NCBI GenBank assembly: GCA_030704615.1
Contig: CM060732.1
Location: forward strand, 53,611,053 to 53,675,052
Reading direction: 5' to 3'
Source: Takakia lepidozioides
Lineage: Eukaryota; Streptophyta; Takakiopsida; Takakiales; Takakiaceae
DNA length: 64,000 nt
Part shown: positions 1 through 11,022 of the stretch, piece by piece
Layout: the number at the start of each line of letters is the position of its first letter
How positions within the stretch are numbered: position 1 is the first letter of the stretch
Translations under genes and position numbers: made by a program
The notes under the pieces: generated by a model
What the model was told of the DNA's origin: nothing
The model's input: only the letters and a program-made list of their open reading frames with translations
Databases searched by the model: none

Positions 1-183
1 TGCAAATGAATGTTGCGTGCACATTTGCTCTCAAAGGCAATTTGGGCTTAAAATTTTTCATGCATGAGCAATTTGGTTTGAGACACCCCAAGTGGACCTG
101 AGAACTGTCCCCTTGAGACTATCTTTAACACCAGATCCAACATAGACTGTGAAACATGAATAAGCAGCAATATTCACATACAT

Positions 184-480
184 ATGGGGTTTGCTGCAAG
201 AATTGAGCACCACCCAACAACAATGATGGTCGCCGATCTCTCCCGTCGAGGCTCCAACCATTGTCCCAGGAATGCCCACTTTGCCATTTTTGCTATTTTT
301 TGTGAATTTGCAGCAACCAAAAGTACGTGGAATTCCATATCTCCCACACCTTTGGTCCAAAAATCATGAGACCAAGCCTGTGCGTCCCTCCTCACCGCGT
401 CCCTCCTCACCGAGGGCTTTCCGCGGTTTGGGAGATCTCAACGACAAAACAAACGTCTCGCTTCATGTATTGACTAGGGT
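184..480. repeat. First copy of a duplicated repeat block
   Basis: This block recurs, diverged but clearly recognisable, at about 712-1065. Shared landmarks in order are a 'gaggctccaacca' stretch (near 247 and 729), a 'caaaagtac' stretch (near 318 and 790, repeated as 'caaagtac' near 893), 'caaaaatcatgagaccaagc' (near 359 and 927), and 'acgtctcgcttcatgtattg' (near 453 and 1040). A smaller duplication lies between them: 'gccgttggc' followed by 'aagtgtcca' occurs near 488 and again near 599. No protein is evident. Read on the minus strand, the 'ggttggagcctcg' part resembles a tRNA A box, so the block may contain a SINE head. Seen directly: the repeats. Inferred: a transposon origin. Confidence 0.7.
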
Positions 481-660
481 AACCTATGCCGTTGGCCTAA
501 GTGTCCACTGTCATCTAAGTCTTGCAAGTGCAATCCCCTATGTATCAAAGTGTGTCTCCTATTTTGAGGCCCAAATGCAACCTCTAGGGTAGCCTTTGCC
601 GTTGGCCCAAGTGTCCAATGTCATCTACGTCCAAATGCTGAAGCAAGCCATATTTAATCA

Positions 661-760
661 ATTTTTTTTTCCACAGAGCCTATGACCAGATTTGAACCAG
701 AGACTTTTTCCTTGATATCTCTCCTGCCGAGGCTCCAACCACTGTCCCAAGAATTCCCAA
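661..760 (-). repeat. tRNA-derived SINE candidate
   Basis: On the minus strand the sequence reads as a tRNA-like head. An A-box-like 'cagtggttggagcc' (plus about 727-740) is followed about 50 nt later by a B-box-like 'ggttcaaatct' (plus about 681-691), close to the pol III consensus GGTTCRANNCC. An A-run (a T-run on the plus strand, 661-670) follows about ten bases further on. This order, A box, B box, A-rich tail, is typical of tRNA-derived SINEs. The copy at about 184-262 shares the A-box half but has a poor B box. No target-site duplication was confirmed. Confidence 0.5.
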
Positions 761-1065
761 TTTTCTATTTCTTTTGTGAATTTTCAGCGACCAAAAGTAC
801 TTGAAATTCCAAATCTCCCACATGAAGGGCCAATCATTGCTTCAGGAAAGCCCACTTTGCCATTTTTCACGAATTTCCAGCGACCCAAAGTACTTGAAAT
901 TCCACATCTCCCTTACCGCTTGTCCAAAAATCATGAGACCAAGCCGGTGCACCCCTCCTCGTCGAGGGCTTTCCAACGGCACCAAGCACCCGCGCTGGGG
1001 CGCGGTTTAGGAGATCTCAACAACGCTACAAAACAAAACAAACGTCTCGCTTCATGTATTGATTT
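712..1065. repeat. Second copy of a duplicated repeat block
   Basis: Partner of the block at 184-480. The 'caaaagtac...aaattcca...atctccc' segment occurs twice within this copy (near 790 and 893), so there is also internal tandem repetition. The shared 'acgtctcgcttcatgtattg' ends the homology near 1060. Sequence divergence indicates an old duplication. Confidence 0.65.
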
Positions 1066-1069
1066 AGCT

Positions 1070-3000
1070 AATTGACTATCCACAGTCACATAATATTGCA
1101 TTCGGGCTACACTATCCCAATAAGTAAGTATGTACACTTTAAGTAAAAAAAAATTGCACTGATGTAACATAGGAATTTTTTGCTCAAATGCAGAGATGTT
1201 TTGTAATATTGTAAAGCAGCCTGGGATAGTGGCCTTGGAAACCTTTATTCCGAATTTTTGAGGGTAAGAAATTAACCCTCTACCATTGGAGGCATTTTGC
1301 CTACGTGGCAGCGTTTAATTTGTCCTGGACAGGGCCTGTCACCCGCCGTAGCCCACCACAGCCAGCTCTACTACAGCACTTGGATGACTCGCAGACATCC
1401 TTAAGGATTATTGTCACAACAACCTCGGTTATGTCTGGTAGAGGGGGAGGCATGACCGGCTTCAAAGGGCATTGCCAAAGAAACTAAAATCTTTTCACCT
1501 TATTATGTATGACAATTGCTGTGATCCGTCACCGTCCATCGTGTGAAGGACGCCATAAGATCGGGGTCCGAGGTCGTCCAGAGTGCAGAGGTCCCCAAGG
1601 TCCACACAGAGCTCCCTAAGTGCGGATGGATACTTGTCACCCCAGGACTCGTATCTCACAGATGAGCGGACGAAAAGGTAGTTATTCAATACTACCTATG
1701 GGAACAATTATGTGGCGTGGCCTACCAAACTCCAGTGCCACTGACTGTGGAGTCCGACTTTCAGGGACTTGTTATTATGGCGGCTCAGGAGAGCATCTAT
1801 GTGGGCAAAGCCTAGGATTACAGGGTTTGACCCTTGTAAGGAGTGAAAATAATGGTTGCTGTAATGATCACCATAACTAGAACCACCCCACTACTTCCCT
1901 GGAAGATCTTTCTTTGGAATGGATTGCCTCGAGTTGTTAGCAAGTTATGTCACAGATGCCTCAGATTCTTCACTGCACCATTGCCCTTGTCCAAGTTTGA
2001 ATGTAAGAGCTGAAAAGTTCTTTGTCCATATCTGAGAAGTAGAGGTGTTTGTTAGTTGATGGGAGAGAAGCGGCATGATGGCAGCATGGTGGTGGATGGC
2101 AAAAAAGGTCAGTGATGCACATGTTGCCTGGGAGAGGGATGCCAAGACCTACAACGCATTAATAGGTGGACCCCACAGTGCCAATGAGGTTGCCTCAAGG
2201 GCGTTATGATTTAGACCCACTTTCAAAGCTCAAGCACTCTGCTCATTACAGTCTTGCAAGGTGTACAACGTTATGTAACATGACATGGTGAATCTGTGTG
2301 AACTTAGAGGAGGAAATCTGGGTGGTGTGGGCTATAAGGACGTATCTGGGCAAATAATGCAAATCCAGTTGCAAATATTAGAAATACTTTAGCGCGAGAG
2401 ATGGCAGATTTATTGGAATGGAGCACCCCTTTGCTTTTGATCTATCTAGTACTGTATCGTCGCCAGGAGAAGAGATATTGTCACTATGCATGAGCAGGCT
2501 ACAGCCCATCCTATCGCAAAGGCTGGGTCTTAAATGGGTGCTTTAATGCCTCACGCGGCACTGCTGTGCCTATTTACTGCAGGGCTCAGAATGCCAGTCA
2601 GCCGCCATTACTGCTCGTCGCTGTTCCCCGCCTTCATCTCTTTCCTTCATCGTCATTTTGAACCTCTTACCTCCGGCCTCTCCTCTTCTCTTTCCTATCG
2701 TCCAGGTCCCTGTCATCCTCTCCCTCGATCACCCTCCTGGTGAGTGTCATCCCATTCGTGCGTTCCTGCCCTCTTTACTCCCTCCCTTCTGTTTATCTAG
2801 AGTGACGCAGGCTTCGTTCGGAGTTTTATTTCTCTAGAGCTCTTGAATATCTCCTTCCAAGCTCTTTTTCCCGCCCTGTACTTTGGTCTCTGTGCGTGTT
2901 ATAGGAGCTCTGGGACTGTGCGTCGACGGTATAACGCTCCTTCCTTTATAAGTTTTGATTCGCATTTTGCCAAGCAGGAACATGCTCACTAAATTGAACT
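1070..3000. other. Intergenic region, no gene recognised
   Basis: Short open frames occur on both strands, but none has a recognisable domain or a plausible exon structure. The last few hundred bases (about 2560-2960) are pyrimidine-rich ('ctcttctctttcctatcgtcc' type) and lie just upstream of the GDSL esterase gene. They could form its promoter and 5' leader, but I cannot point to a specific TATA box. Confidence 0.4.
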
Positions 3001-3076
3001 CGGTCCATGAAGACCTACTACATCTGGATTTCTATCTTTTTCATGGCACTTGTGTGGTGGCAGATATTTGAAGAGA

Positions 3077-5589
3077 ATGGCCCGGCTGCAAGGATGCCTT
3101 GTGGGTCTGGGCTTGGTTTTCTCAGCCCTTCTTCTTGTAGCGGTGGAGGCAGGAAAGCCAACAGCAATGTTTGTCTTTGGAGACTCGCTGGTGGATGCAG
3201 GAAACAACAATCATCTCACAACATTGGCTGTTGCTGACTACAAGCCGTACGGCATTGACACAGCAGACCACCAGCCCACTGGGCGATTTTGCAATGGAAA
3301 GATCATTCCTGATATGATGAGTGAGTGAGCCTGACCCAACTACAGGCTTTTACCGCTTGCTAAAGTTCGCCCGTCTCAATATTGAGCTGTACAGGGTGTC
3401 CTAATAGTGAGTGTTGTGATACCTGAGGCCTCACCTTCTATCAGTTCTGTGTTCGTATCAGTGATACCTCGCTCTTCATGTTTCTTCAATGCACAGAGGC
3501 TTCAGTTGTGATAAATCTTACAGCTAGTAGACTACTTAGCTGGGAATCCCCCTTATGACATTGTCCTGTTCCAAGGGTAGGCAGTATCTGCCCCGGTGGG
3601 TGACGTTCGTTTATCTCCCCAATGTTTTGCTTAGTGTAGAAAGGGGTTGTTACCGATCAATTTCAAAATCCGACGACATTCTGTCAGATTCAAGCACACT
3701 ATCCTAACTTAAAACACGCAGGTGAGGTGATGGGCGTTCCTTACCCACTGCCGGTGCTCGACCCAAATGCAAAAGGAGAAGCCCTGTTGAAAGGTGTCAA
3801 CTTTGCGTCTGCCGGCGCTGGAATTCTTGACGACACTGGATCGATTTTCGTAAGTTTATACCTCAATCTCACAGCTTTGAATGTGAATATTTCCCGCTCA
3901 TTCGTACGCTAGAAATTCGTGTCTTTTTTGCCCCTGTGTTTGCTCAAGGTTATCACATTGCCAAGTATCCAGAAGGGAGGGGAGATAGACACTTCCTTAG
4001 TGTAGTGGTTTTCCATGGATCGATAGAACATTGGAAAAACGAACAAGCCATTGGTTCAGTCTAAACACAACCCTCGATAGAATATTGTTAGTGAATGAAT
4101 AGACCGTGGAAGCGTTTCGTCCTTGAAGTAGTGATTGCCTAATAGATCCAGTGATGATTTACTTCTGTTGTGCACTATCATTGAAGGTTGCTGCTACTAA
4201 TACGCCAGGTCTCCAAGTCCTTTCCTGCTTTTTTGAGAACCCCATTTAGTTGAAGGATCGAAGGAAACGGACAGATGAATACTCAAAGTTGTGCTTACCA
4301 TATTGTTGTGCTCCGCGTAAATGTGGAAACGTGCAGATCCAGCGCTTGACCATCCCCCAGCAGTTCGAGTACTTTAGCAATGTCAAGGCATCAATTGCAC
4401 AGCTAATTGGAACTCCAGCCATGAATCAGCTGATTGCTGATGCGATGTACTCGTTCACAATAGGAGGTAACGACTACGTCAACAATTACCTTCTTGTTGG
4501 CTCAACCAGAGCTTCGCAGTACACTACGCAGCAGTACCAGGATCTCCTCATCTCAACGTTTCAAACTCAGTTGCAGGTTGGTGTTGATGTCCACTCACAA
4601 ATCAACTTAGAGTTTCCTTTCAAGATCTGACTCTTGATGCTGTTCTGACATCACCCCCAATTCATGAAATGGGGAGCGATGGCATTTGATGCCACTGCAT
4701 GAAAATTTATCATAACCTTTACTTGGTTCTCAGGCACTGGTAGAGGGTAGCCTCATATGTTTTAGGATAAAAAACAGTTCAAAAAGCTTGGGCAGTTATC
4801 TGATCGATGATTTACATGTGACTGCAGACGGCATACCAGCTGGGTATGCGGAAAATCCAAGTATCCAATATTGGACCTATTGGATGTGCTCCTTCAGAAC
4901 TGGCCACAAAGAGTTTAGATGGTAGTTGCGTCGACAGTGTACAGCAGTTGGCCAGGGGCTTCAACGCTGCACTAAAACCTATGCTTGAGCAATTGCAACC
5001 ACAGCTTCCAGGGGCAACACTTGTCTATGTCAATGCCTTCGATGTGGTCTTGAATATCATCAACAACGCTGCATCATTTGGTATTTCTTTCTTCACCAAA
5101 TGCCTTCTGTAAGAGTGAGAAATGTATTTCGAAATGTCTTGGGCATGGTTAACCAGGTCTTTTCTATACGTGGTTCAGTCTAGAATGTTTCCTTCCGCAC
5201 ATCTTGCGGTATGTTAATCTCTGTGTGCTCCTTTTTTGTTTTCCCTCTGTCCAATTTAGACTCAGATGTTGTCACATTTTATAACAGCTTCAATCCTACT
5301 ACACATATGTACTTTACCAATCCAATGTCTATTTTGCTTCTCATTTACAGTGTTTTCCTTTGCAACAGGTTTTACGGTAGTTGACACAGCATGCTGTGGT
5401 GCGGGACGATTTCAAGGAATCGTTGATTGTGAAACTTTCACAACCTACTGCAGCAATAGGGACCAACACATTTTTTGGGATCCATTTCATCCCACTCAGA
5501 AGGTTAATGAACTGGCTAGTCAGAGGTTCCTTGATGGTGGTCTCGACGTGATCAGTCCTATGAATGTGAGGCAGCTGCTAGCGTTGTGA
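3077..5589 (+). CDS. GDSL esterase/lipase (SGNH hydrolase), five exons
   Basis: A secreted plant serine esterase/lipase of the GDSL family, acting on acyl esters; the natural substrate cannot be told from sequence. Proposed exons are 3077-3320, 3722-3849, 4337-4576, 4828-5080 and 5369-5589. All have GT-AG borders and join to 1086 nt, or 361 residues plus stop, the usual family size. The ATG at 3077 is chosen because it is followed by a hydrophobic signal peptide (about residues 1-24, leucine- and valine-rich, ending near VEAG). All SGNH blocks are present: FGDSLVDAGNNN (nucleophile Ser, block I), GVNFASAGAGIL (block II Gly), IGGNDYVNN (block III Asn) and DPFHPTQ (block V Asp/His). The five-exon structure is typical of plant family members. 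A polyadenylation signal follows about 80 bp after the stop. The gene looks intact. Confidence 0.93.
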
Positions 5590-5667
5590 TGATTTCTTCT
5601 CAGCCCTTATATGCAACATTTTTTTAGTGTGGAAGTTTTTGATGAAAATCAGAGTTCCCTGAGACTC

Positions 5668-5673
5668 AATAAA
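5668..5673 (+). terminator. Polyadenylation signal of the GDSL gene
   Basis: A canonical AATAAA lies about 80 bp after the stop codon of the GDSL esterase gene, in a suitable 3' UTR position. The cleavage site itself cannot be located. Confidence 0.6.
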
Positions 5674-5699
5674 AGATAGAACTAAGGTTTTTCTCTTAC

Positions 5700-7020
5700 T
5701 CACAAAGCTGATGGGTAATTCTGATTTCCACCTAGAAATTTGGCAGCTTTTGTACTGTCCCCTATGTAAATGTGTCCACAGTTGAAGGCAGAAAACAGAT
5801 TAAACGAGCTCACTGCAAATCGCCTGTTCTCAGTGTCCGATCCATTCCTCCTCGAAGTGACGGTTTTAATAGACTTGAGCATTCAGCCCTTGTCTGTGAG
5901 TGTATCACCTTTCTTAGACTCCTACAAAGTAGCTGTTATAGGAACACGCTTATTTGTTCGCATTTTATATATCTTTTTATGTTAATGAAACTGAGTTTTC
6001 AGCTTGCTGAAATGGGAGGGTAGTGACTTTATAGGTTCCTTGTTCTTGAATTGCCGATGTGCCCTCACAGGCATCCTTGCAGTAGCCCATCTGACTGATA
6101 CCCGTCGCTCCTTGTGCCAAGGGATCGTCTCAGGCTGCATGCAGCTATCAGGTTCACTTAAGTTGGTCTTTTCTGTCTCGTCTCCAATGGCTTGCGAGGA
6201 CATGGCGAAACATGTGGCAGTTGGGATTGTCGCATCCCAAATCTTGCTTAAGTTATACAGATCCGATTTCATGACAATTGAAGCTGCTAACCAACGTTGG
6301 CTGTACGAAAACAACTGCTAGTAGTCATGGAATAGTCATGTAACACTGTAAACGAAAGATAGCATCGAAGATAGTTCAAAACTGCAGGAAAGAAGTACCA
6401 AAGAACAGAGTAGGAAGATTTAAAGTCACCAGTAAACAATGTACGTTGGGCTGAAACGAAATGAAAAGATATTCTCCATCCTCCGCTGGAAACTGAAAGA
6501 GCTGAGAAAAGACTGGTTTCGGCAGATACAACTGCCGCACAGATCGGCAGAGCTTGAAGATCCGAGAAACTTGAAAGGGTGGTAAGCGAGGATGCCAGAA
6601 ACAGGGGTTGGCTGCCTTCCTCCGGGGTTGCCGCTGCAAGATAGATCCTCTCTGCCATATGTATATATTCTTTTGCATGGAGGTAGTCTGTGGTTTACAA
6701 AATCTATCCCGAGGAGGGTGGAATCCGCGAGTTGGGAGTTGGATTTGCTTGTGCCCTTTCTTTAAGAATCAAACTAGAGGGGGTGGACCATGGATGATAC
6801 GAGACTCTTTGATTTCGCTCAGCTTGCATCTCAGATGCAAGCATGAGATGCAGCTACCCATCTTGGATGGGTTTGAATCATGCATGTGACCGCGGTTTAG
6901 TGGGGTCAAGCACAGCCTTCCATTTCCTTATCCAATCTTGTCTCTCGTGCAATCAATCTTTGTGGGTTTGAGCTTCACTTGTGCAAAGTGTAAGAAGTTG
7001 TGGTGAAGCTCGTGCAACCT
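5700..7020. other. Intergenic region between GDSL gene and petM
   Basis: Several open frames of 100-120 codons occur on both strands (for example around 6004-6321 plus and 6287-6658 minus), but their translations show no recognisable motif and they overlap each other, so I do not call them genes. The last 150 bp are probably the petM promoter and 5' leader. Confidence 0.4.
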
Positions 7021-7025
7021 CGGAG

Positions 7026-7403
7026 ATGGCAGTCATGGCAGTGAGCTGCGCAGCAACGGCAGGAGCGGTGCCCCCGGCTTCAATCCATGCTCCAGTGGCG
7101 TCCTCATCGAAGAGGAACAGCCGGATGGGCGTGAGGAGGTTGAAAGGCTTCGGGGGACTGAAGCCCGAGACCGAAGTGACGGCTCTAGGCCAATCACAAT
7201 GCACAGACAAAGCTTTTTCTACAATGAGGGCTCAGTGCTACGCTTGCTACGGGGGTGCAAGGGGAGGTGCGGCAGCATCAACCTGCGATGTAGAGTCCGA
7301 AATCCTCACAATTGTTCCCATCATGAGCGGCTTGACGCTCCTCGGTGTTGCTATTGGCTTCGTTCTTCTGCGCGTGGAAGCTGCCGTTGAAGAATCCGAG
7401 TAG
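7026..7403 (+). CDS. petM: Cytochrome b6f complex subunit VII (PetM), nuclear-encoded, plastid-targeted
   Basis: PetM is a small single-helix subunit of the cytochrome b6f complex in the thylakoid membrane, which passes electrons between photosystem II and photosystem I. The open frame is intact and intronless, 125 residues. About the first 85-90 residues are rich in Ala, Ser, Arg and Gly, as expected of a stroma-targeting transit peptide. The mature C-terminus carries the hallmark transmembrane segment and tail: [20 protein letters not shown] followed by AVEESE at the end, very close to the PetM signature. The ATG at 7026 is preferred because it begins the transit-like leader; a second in-frame ATG lies three codons downstream. 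Host gene, no sign of decay. Confidence 0.9.
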   Translation: MAVMAVSCAATAGAVPPASIHAPVASSSKRNSRMGVRRLKGFGGLKPETEVTALGQSQCTDKAFSTMRAQCYACYGGARGGAAASTCDVESEILTIVPIMSGLTLLGVAIGFVLLRVEAAVEESE

Positions 7404-8780
7404 GATATGATTTCCTTGCATATATTGCCCTCTCCCAATGTATATATCCAATTATTCGGAATGAGAAAGCGTTGAGGAGGTCTTTGGCAGCAATGAGTGT
7501 AGTTAAGTGGTCAGTTGCTGAGAGAGAGGTGAAGAGATTCCGGAAAGAGACTGGATCTCCACTTTCAAATTGAAGATGGTCTCCCACCCTATCTCATGAC
7601 GCAACTTCAAATTTTTGCAAGCTCGGGCCATTATGTGCTGGACTGGCCATGTTGGTGAAGGGTTCAAGCTGATGACTGAATCGCACATGGTGCTTATCAT
7701 ACGTCCCAGGGACAGTGTTGACCGACATCAACCATAAACAGCCTGGCGTAGAGATAGAAGTTTCTCATGCTTCTTCTCGTTGAAGAGTGCTGTTAATACC
7801 GAGGTGTGACAAGCACAGGTGTAACACAAGGAGATGTTTTCAGATGTGCACTTTGATAGGGAGGGTAAGTGTAAGAACATTGAGATGACATACATAGCAA
7901 GATCAGTCCAGCAATCCATTAGTTGTCAAAAAGTGGTTGTTCAGACTTAAAGGGGGTTGTAGTGTGAGGGAAGGTCAAAATTGTGTCTGCGTTGTATGTA
8001 TAAAGGTGGTGATATGGCCTTTATAGCATATTCAATCCTAGACAAGCAATGCAATCGACTATCATGAACACTACAGAGCCCCATAATAACAAACAGACTA
8101 GTCTAGTGAAACAGTATGCGCAGTGGAGGGGCCATTACACCATCCGACAAAATTTAGAGCACCACATAAAAACTTGGATTTTTGGCTGTACAGTATATTT
8201 TTGCCGGATTGTGGAGAGGCCATTTCAGGTAGCTGTAGGTGACCCATTGAAAGGAAATCCCAGGACCTTTTGGTCTCACATCCAGAGCCATAATTTGTAT
8301 CTTGTACATAGGAGGATTGTGCATCTCGTTCTATTTTTCCTGACCAGTTTGTCTTTTGCTGAGTTCATCCATACTGACACACTAAACTCTCCACTGAAAA
8401 ATGCAAAAGGCAAAATCCCCTAGTGGTGATAAAATCTCCTCCTGCCACATCCTCTCTGCTTGGCAGCTCGTAGAACTACCAAATCCATGAGGCGCAGCAG
8501 TTTGGCTCTTGAACAGGAGAACCTATAGGCTTTCTGTTCCAGAGTAGGACTACCCAATCCATTTGGTCTCGTCCACTTTTGAAGTCAATCTTTGTGAGCT
8601 ATTGTAGATTGTGCGTTGCTTGAGAGTTTCTAGCAACTTCAGTTTGTCTGTACCTGATGTTTAATGTGCGATTCTTGCACTTGGCTGTTGTTTGTGCCAT
8701 GTCAAATCTCATCTTAGGTGCAGCAGTGGAACTGCCTTGTAGAATAACAAATTTTGCTTTGGGTTTATTGCACTTATAAG
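7404..8780. other. Intergenic, no gene recognised
   Basis: Only short, motif-free frames are present; the longest on the plus strand (about 8049-8423) has no recognisable domain and an unconvincing composition. Nothing else stands out. Confidence 0.35.
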
Positions 8781-8804
8781 TGTGTATGGGTATGTCTATG
8801 ATTG

Positions 8805-9165
8805 CTTGCCTAGTTCAACAAACTATGCTTTTCCTGTAGCTGTTGTTTTAACGTGCAGGATCACTTATATTTGCAAGTCAGTCTTGTGTTCCATTTGCCT
8901 GCCTAGTCCAACAAACTTTGCTGTAGAGCTCTCATGCTTGATTGTGGGTTTCTTGAACTTATAAGTCGGTTTTGTGTGCCCATATGTATGTGGTTGCCTG
9001 CAATCCGACATGTCCATAGCTGCTGCTTGATTGTCTCTTGCAGTGGGTATTCTGCTTTCTGTGTCCACATGTCCACTATGGCATGTCTCTTAGAGTTTGC
9101 AAATAGTTTTATGTATCCACCTAGTAGTATCTACTATTGCCTAGTCCAGTAAACTTCTCCTTGTC
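8805..9165 (+). repeat. Degenerate direct repeat ('cctagtycaacaaact')
   Basis: The phrase 'cctagttcaacaaact' (near 8809) recurs as 'cctagtccaacaaact' (near 8904) and 'cctagtccagtaaact' (near 9140). Surrounding words such as 'ttgcctgc', 'cttataagt' and 'tgattgt' also repeat. The spacing is irregular, so this looks like an old, decayed tandem array. No coding potential was recognised. Confidence 0.5.
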
Positions 9166-9663
9166 TAGAGTTCTGTAAAAAGTGGATTTAGCAACACCAT
9201 CACTATAGCCGCAAAATGCATGCGACGGAGGAGGTATCACGGGCTGGGTTGCGACACTCCGCCGTCACAATCTGGTGATGTCGTCGTCGATGCGGTGTCT
9301 CAACATTGAAGGGTCCAGCGCTAGAGCCCTGCTGCGATGCCATGACGTCGCAAGCCAAGCCGGAATGTTAAAAAAATAAAAATTGAGGCTGCAATGGAAA
9401 GGGTTACAAATTAACAAAGAAAGAATTGTGACGGGGAAGCGTCAACGTTGCGACAACTGTAGCAGCGTTGCGTCATTTTGGCACGTCAAAGGTCGCATTA
9501 TGGATGTGAAGGCGAATGTAGGGCAAAGTGCAAAGTAAAAGGGATACGAAGAGATTGGTATATCCTCTGGGGCTCTGAATCTGGGCAATCGATATGGGAT
9601 AATCAAACCTCAATCACATTGCGCCACGTAGCGGCGAGAATCCGCCACACCTGCTTTTAACGC

Positions 9664-9765
9664 CAGTGAACAGGCCGCGTTGGCCGACTCTGCCCTGTGC
9701 GCAGCCATAGGGCTCGCCCAAAGGCCGCTTACAGGGCAGAATCGGCCAAACACGGCCCGTTCTCT
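9664..9765. repeat. Long perfect-looking hairpin (about 30-bp arms)
   Basis: The left arm 'ttggccgactctgccctgt' (about 9678-9696) is the near-exact reverse complement of 'acagggcagaatcggccaa' (about 9731-9749). Pairing continues outward through 'gaacaggccgcg' and 'cacggcccgttctc'. The arms flank a GC-rich loop of about 34 nt. This could be a small foldback element or MITE. Flanking duplications were not identified. Confidence 0.6.
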
Positions 9766-9769
9766 AGTA

Positions 9770-11000
9770 CAAAAAGAGAACACAAATTTTGGTGATGAAG
9801 GCTGGATACTAGTGTTGGTGTAGAGCGGGAATATGGTGCCTAGTGACATGTCATGGTCACAACATCATCGATGCCATGTCATCATCACCACGTCATTGTT
9901 ACCCACGTCGTAGCTGTCATTTTTCATGTTGTCCGCACCCAATCAAAAAGAAAAAGAAAAAAAGAAAACTGATGTCTGAAAATCAGCATCGGCGTTCTTT
10001 TCAAAAATGCTCCAATAATATGTAGAGCAGTTTCATTCAGCGCTGATGCTAGAGTGGTCCAAGAATTAGCATGGTCCAGGAGTTAAAAGAGGGGGCCAAT
10101 GTATTAAGGCCACTTGTATTATTTAATGAAATGAAGGGTCCAAAAATTAAGGATTGACTTTCTAGTGTGTGCTTTCTAGATAGTTCTAGTTCTAGTTGAC
10201 TTTCCAGTTTCTATAGTTCTACTAATATGTCGGACCGGTGAGAAGCAACTGACTAATTGCTTGTAACTTGTGTCTTCAACATGCTGGCACAGGCACTAGT
10301 AGCGTGTCTCACTAGTGGTTTGAGAGCCAGAGCCAATGTGAGTAGTTGTTTGCTATGTTGGGGGTCGGGCCAGGTATGGCAGGTAGGATCAAAGTGGCTG
10401 CAAGAGGGAAAGACAACACTAGAAGCATTCGTGTCTTTTTCGAATCGACTGAATGTCCGCGACCACTCCGGGAACCACTTGGTAGTAAACGGGACTACTG
10501 GAGAGTCGAAACAGACAAAATTTGAAAAAGCCAAAATTGCAAGTGGTTGTAATTACTGCACATGCGACTACAAATTTGCATTCCTAATTCGATTAATGGA
10601 ATAAAGATATTTATTCATTTAAGTGAATATGTAGTCGACTCAACGACTCCATGAACCACTGCGCATTCATTGCACCCATGACTCGGCAGCACATTTGCTG
10701 ACGTGGCTTTCACAAAAAGAGGTAAACAAAATGTGGCCTTGGGGGAATAGATATTTTAATACATGCTGCCTCCACTTGGCCTGTCTGGCAAGGATGCAAG
10801 TGCTGCGTCGGACATGGCGGGACGTGGGAATGCAAATCCTGACACGGCAAGGCCTTCGTATACTGTGAGCGCGCGTAGTGGCTTCTCAGAACGGTGTGAC
10901 ATCGGGTTCTTGGTCATTCAACATTTACAGAATGTGCTGGATGGAGGCACGATGGAGCGCACGGAGAAGTTCACAACCTTAATGAACGCTTTCAGCCTTT
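9770..11000. other. Flank of the CACTA element, no gene recognised
   Basis: This stretch has low-complexity A-rich tracts (about 9947-9967) and scattered open frames without recognisable domains. It should contain the 3' end of the minus-strand CACTA element. The only CACTA-type pentamers I see are near 10291 and 10306, and neither has a convincing inverted partner. Confidence 0.3.
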
Positions 11001-11022
11001 ACCACAATTATATCATGCCAAA

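Noticed and set aside
6004-6658. Overlapping open frames of 100-123 codons on both strands
   Set aside because: No recognisable motif, mutually overlapping, and no splice or start context. Probably chance frames.
7960-8045. 'tgtatgtataaaggtgg' as a TATA promoter
   Set aside because: No recognisable gene follows within a reasonable distance on the plus strand.
10291-10310. 'cactagtag' and 'cactagtgg' as the CACTA element terminus
   Set aside because: No matching inverted TAGTG end with a 3-bp duplication was found to the right of 15.0 kb.
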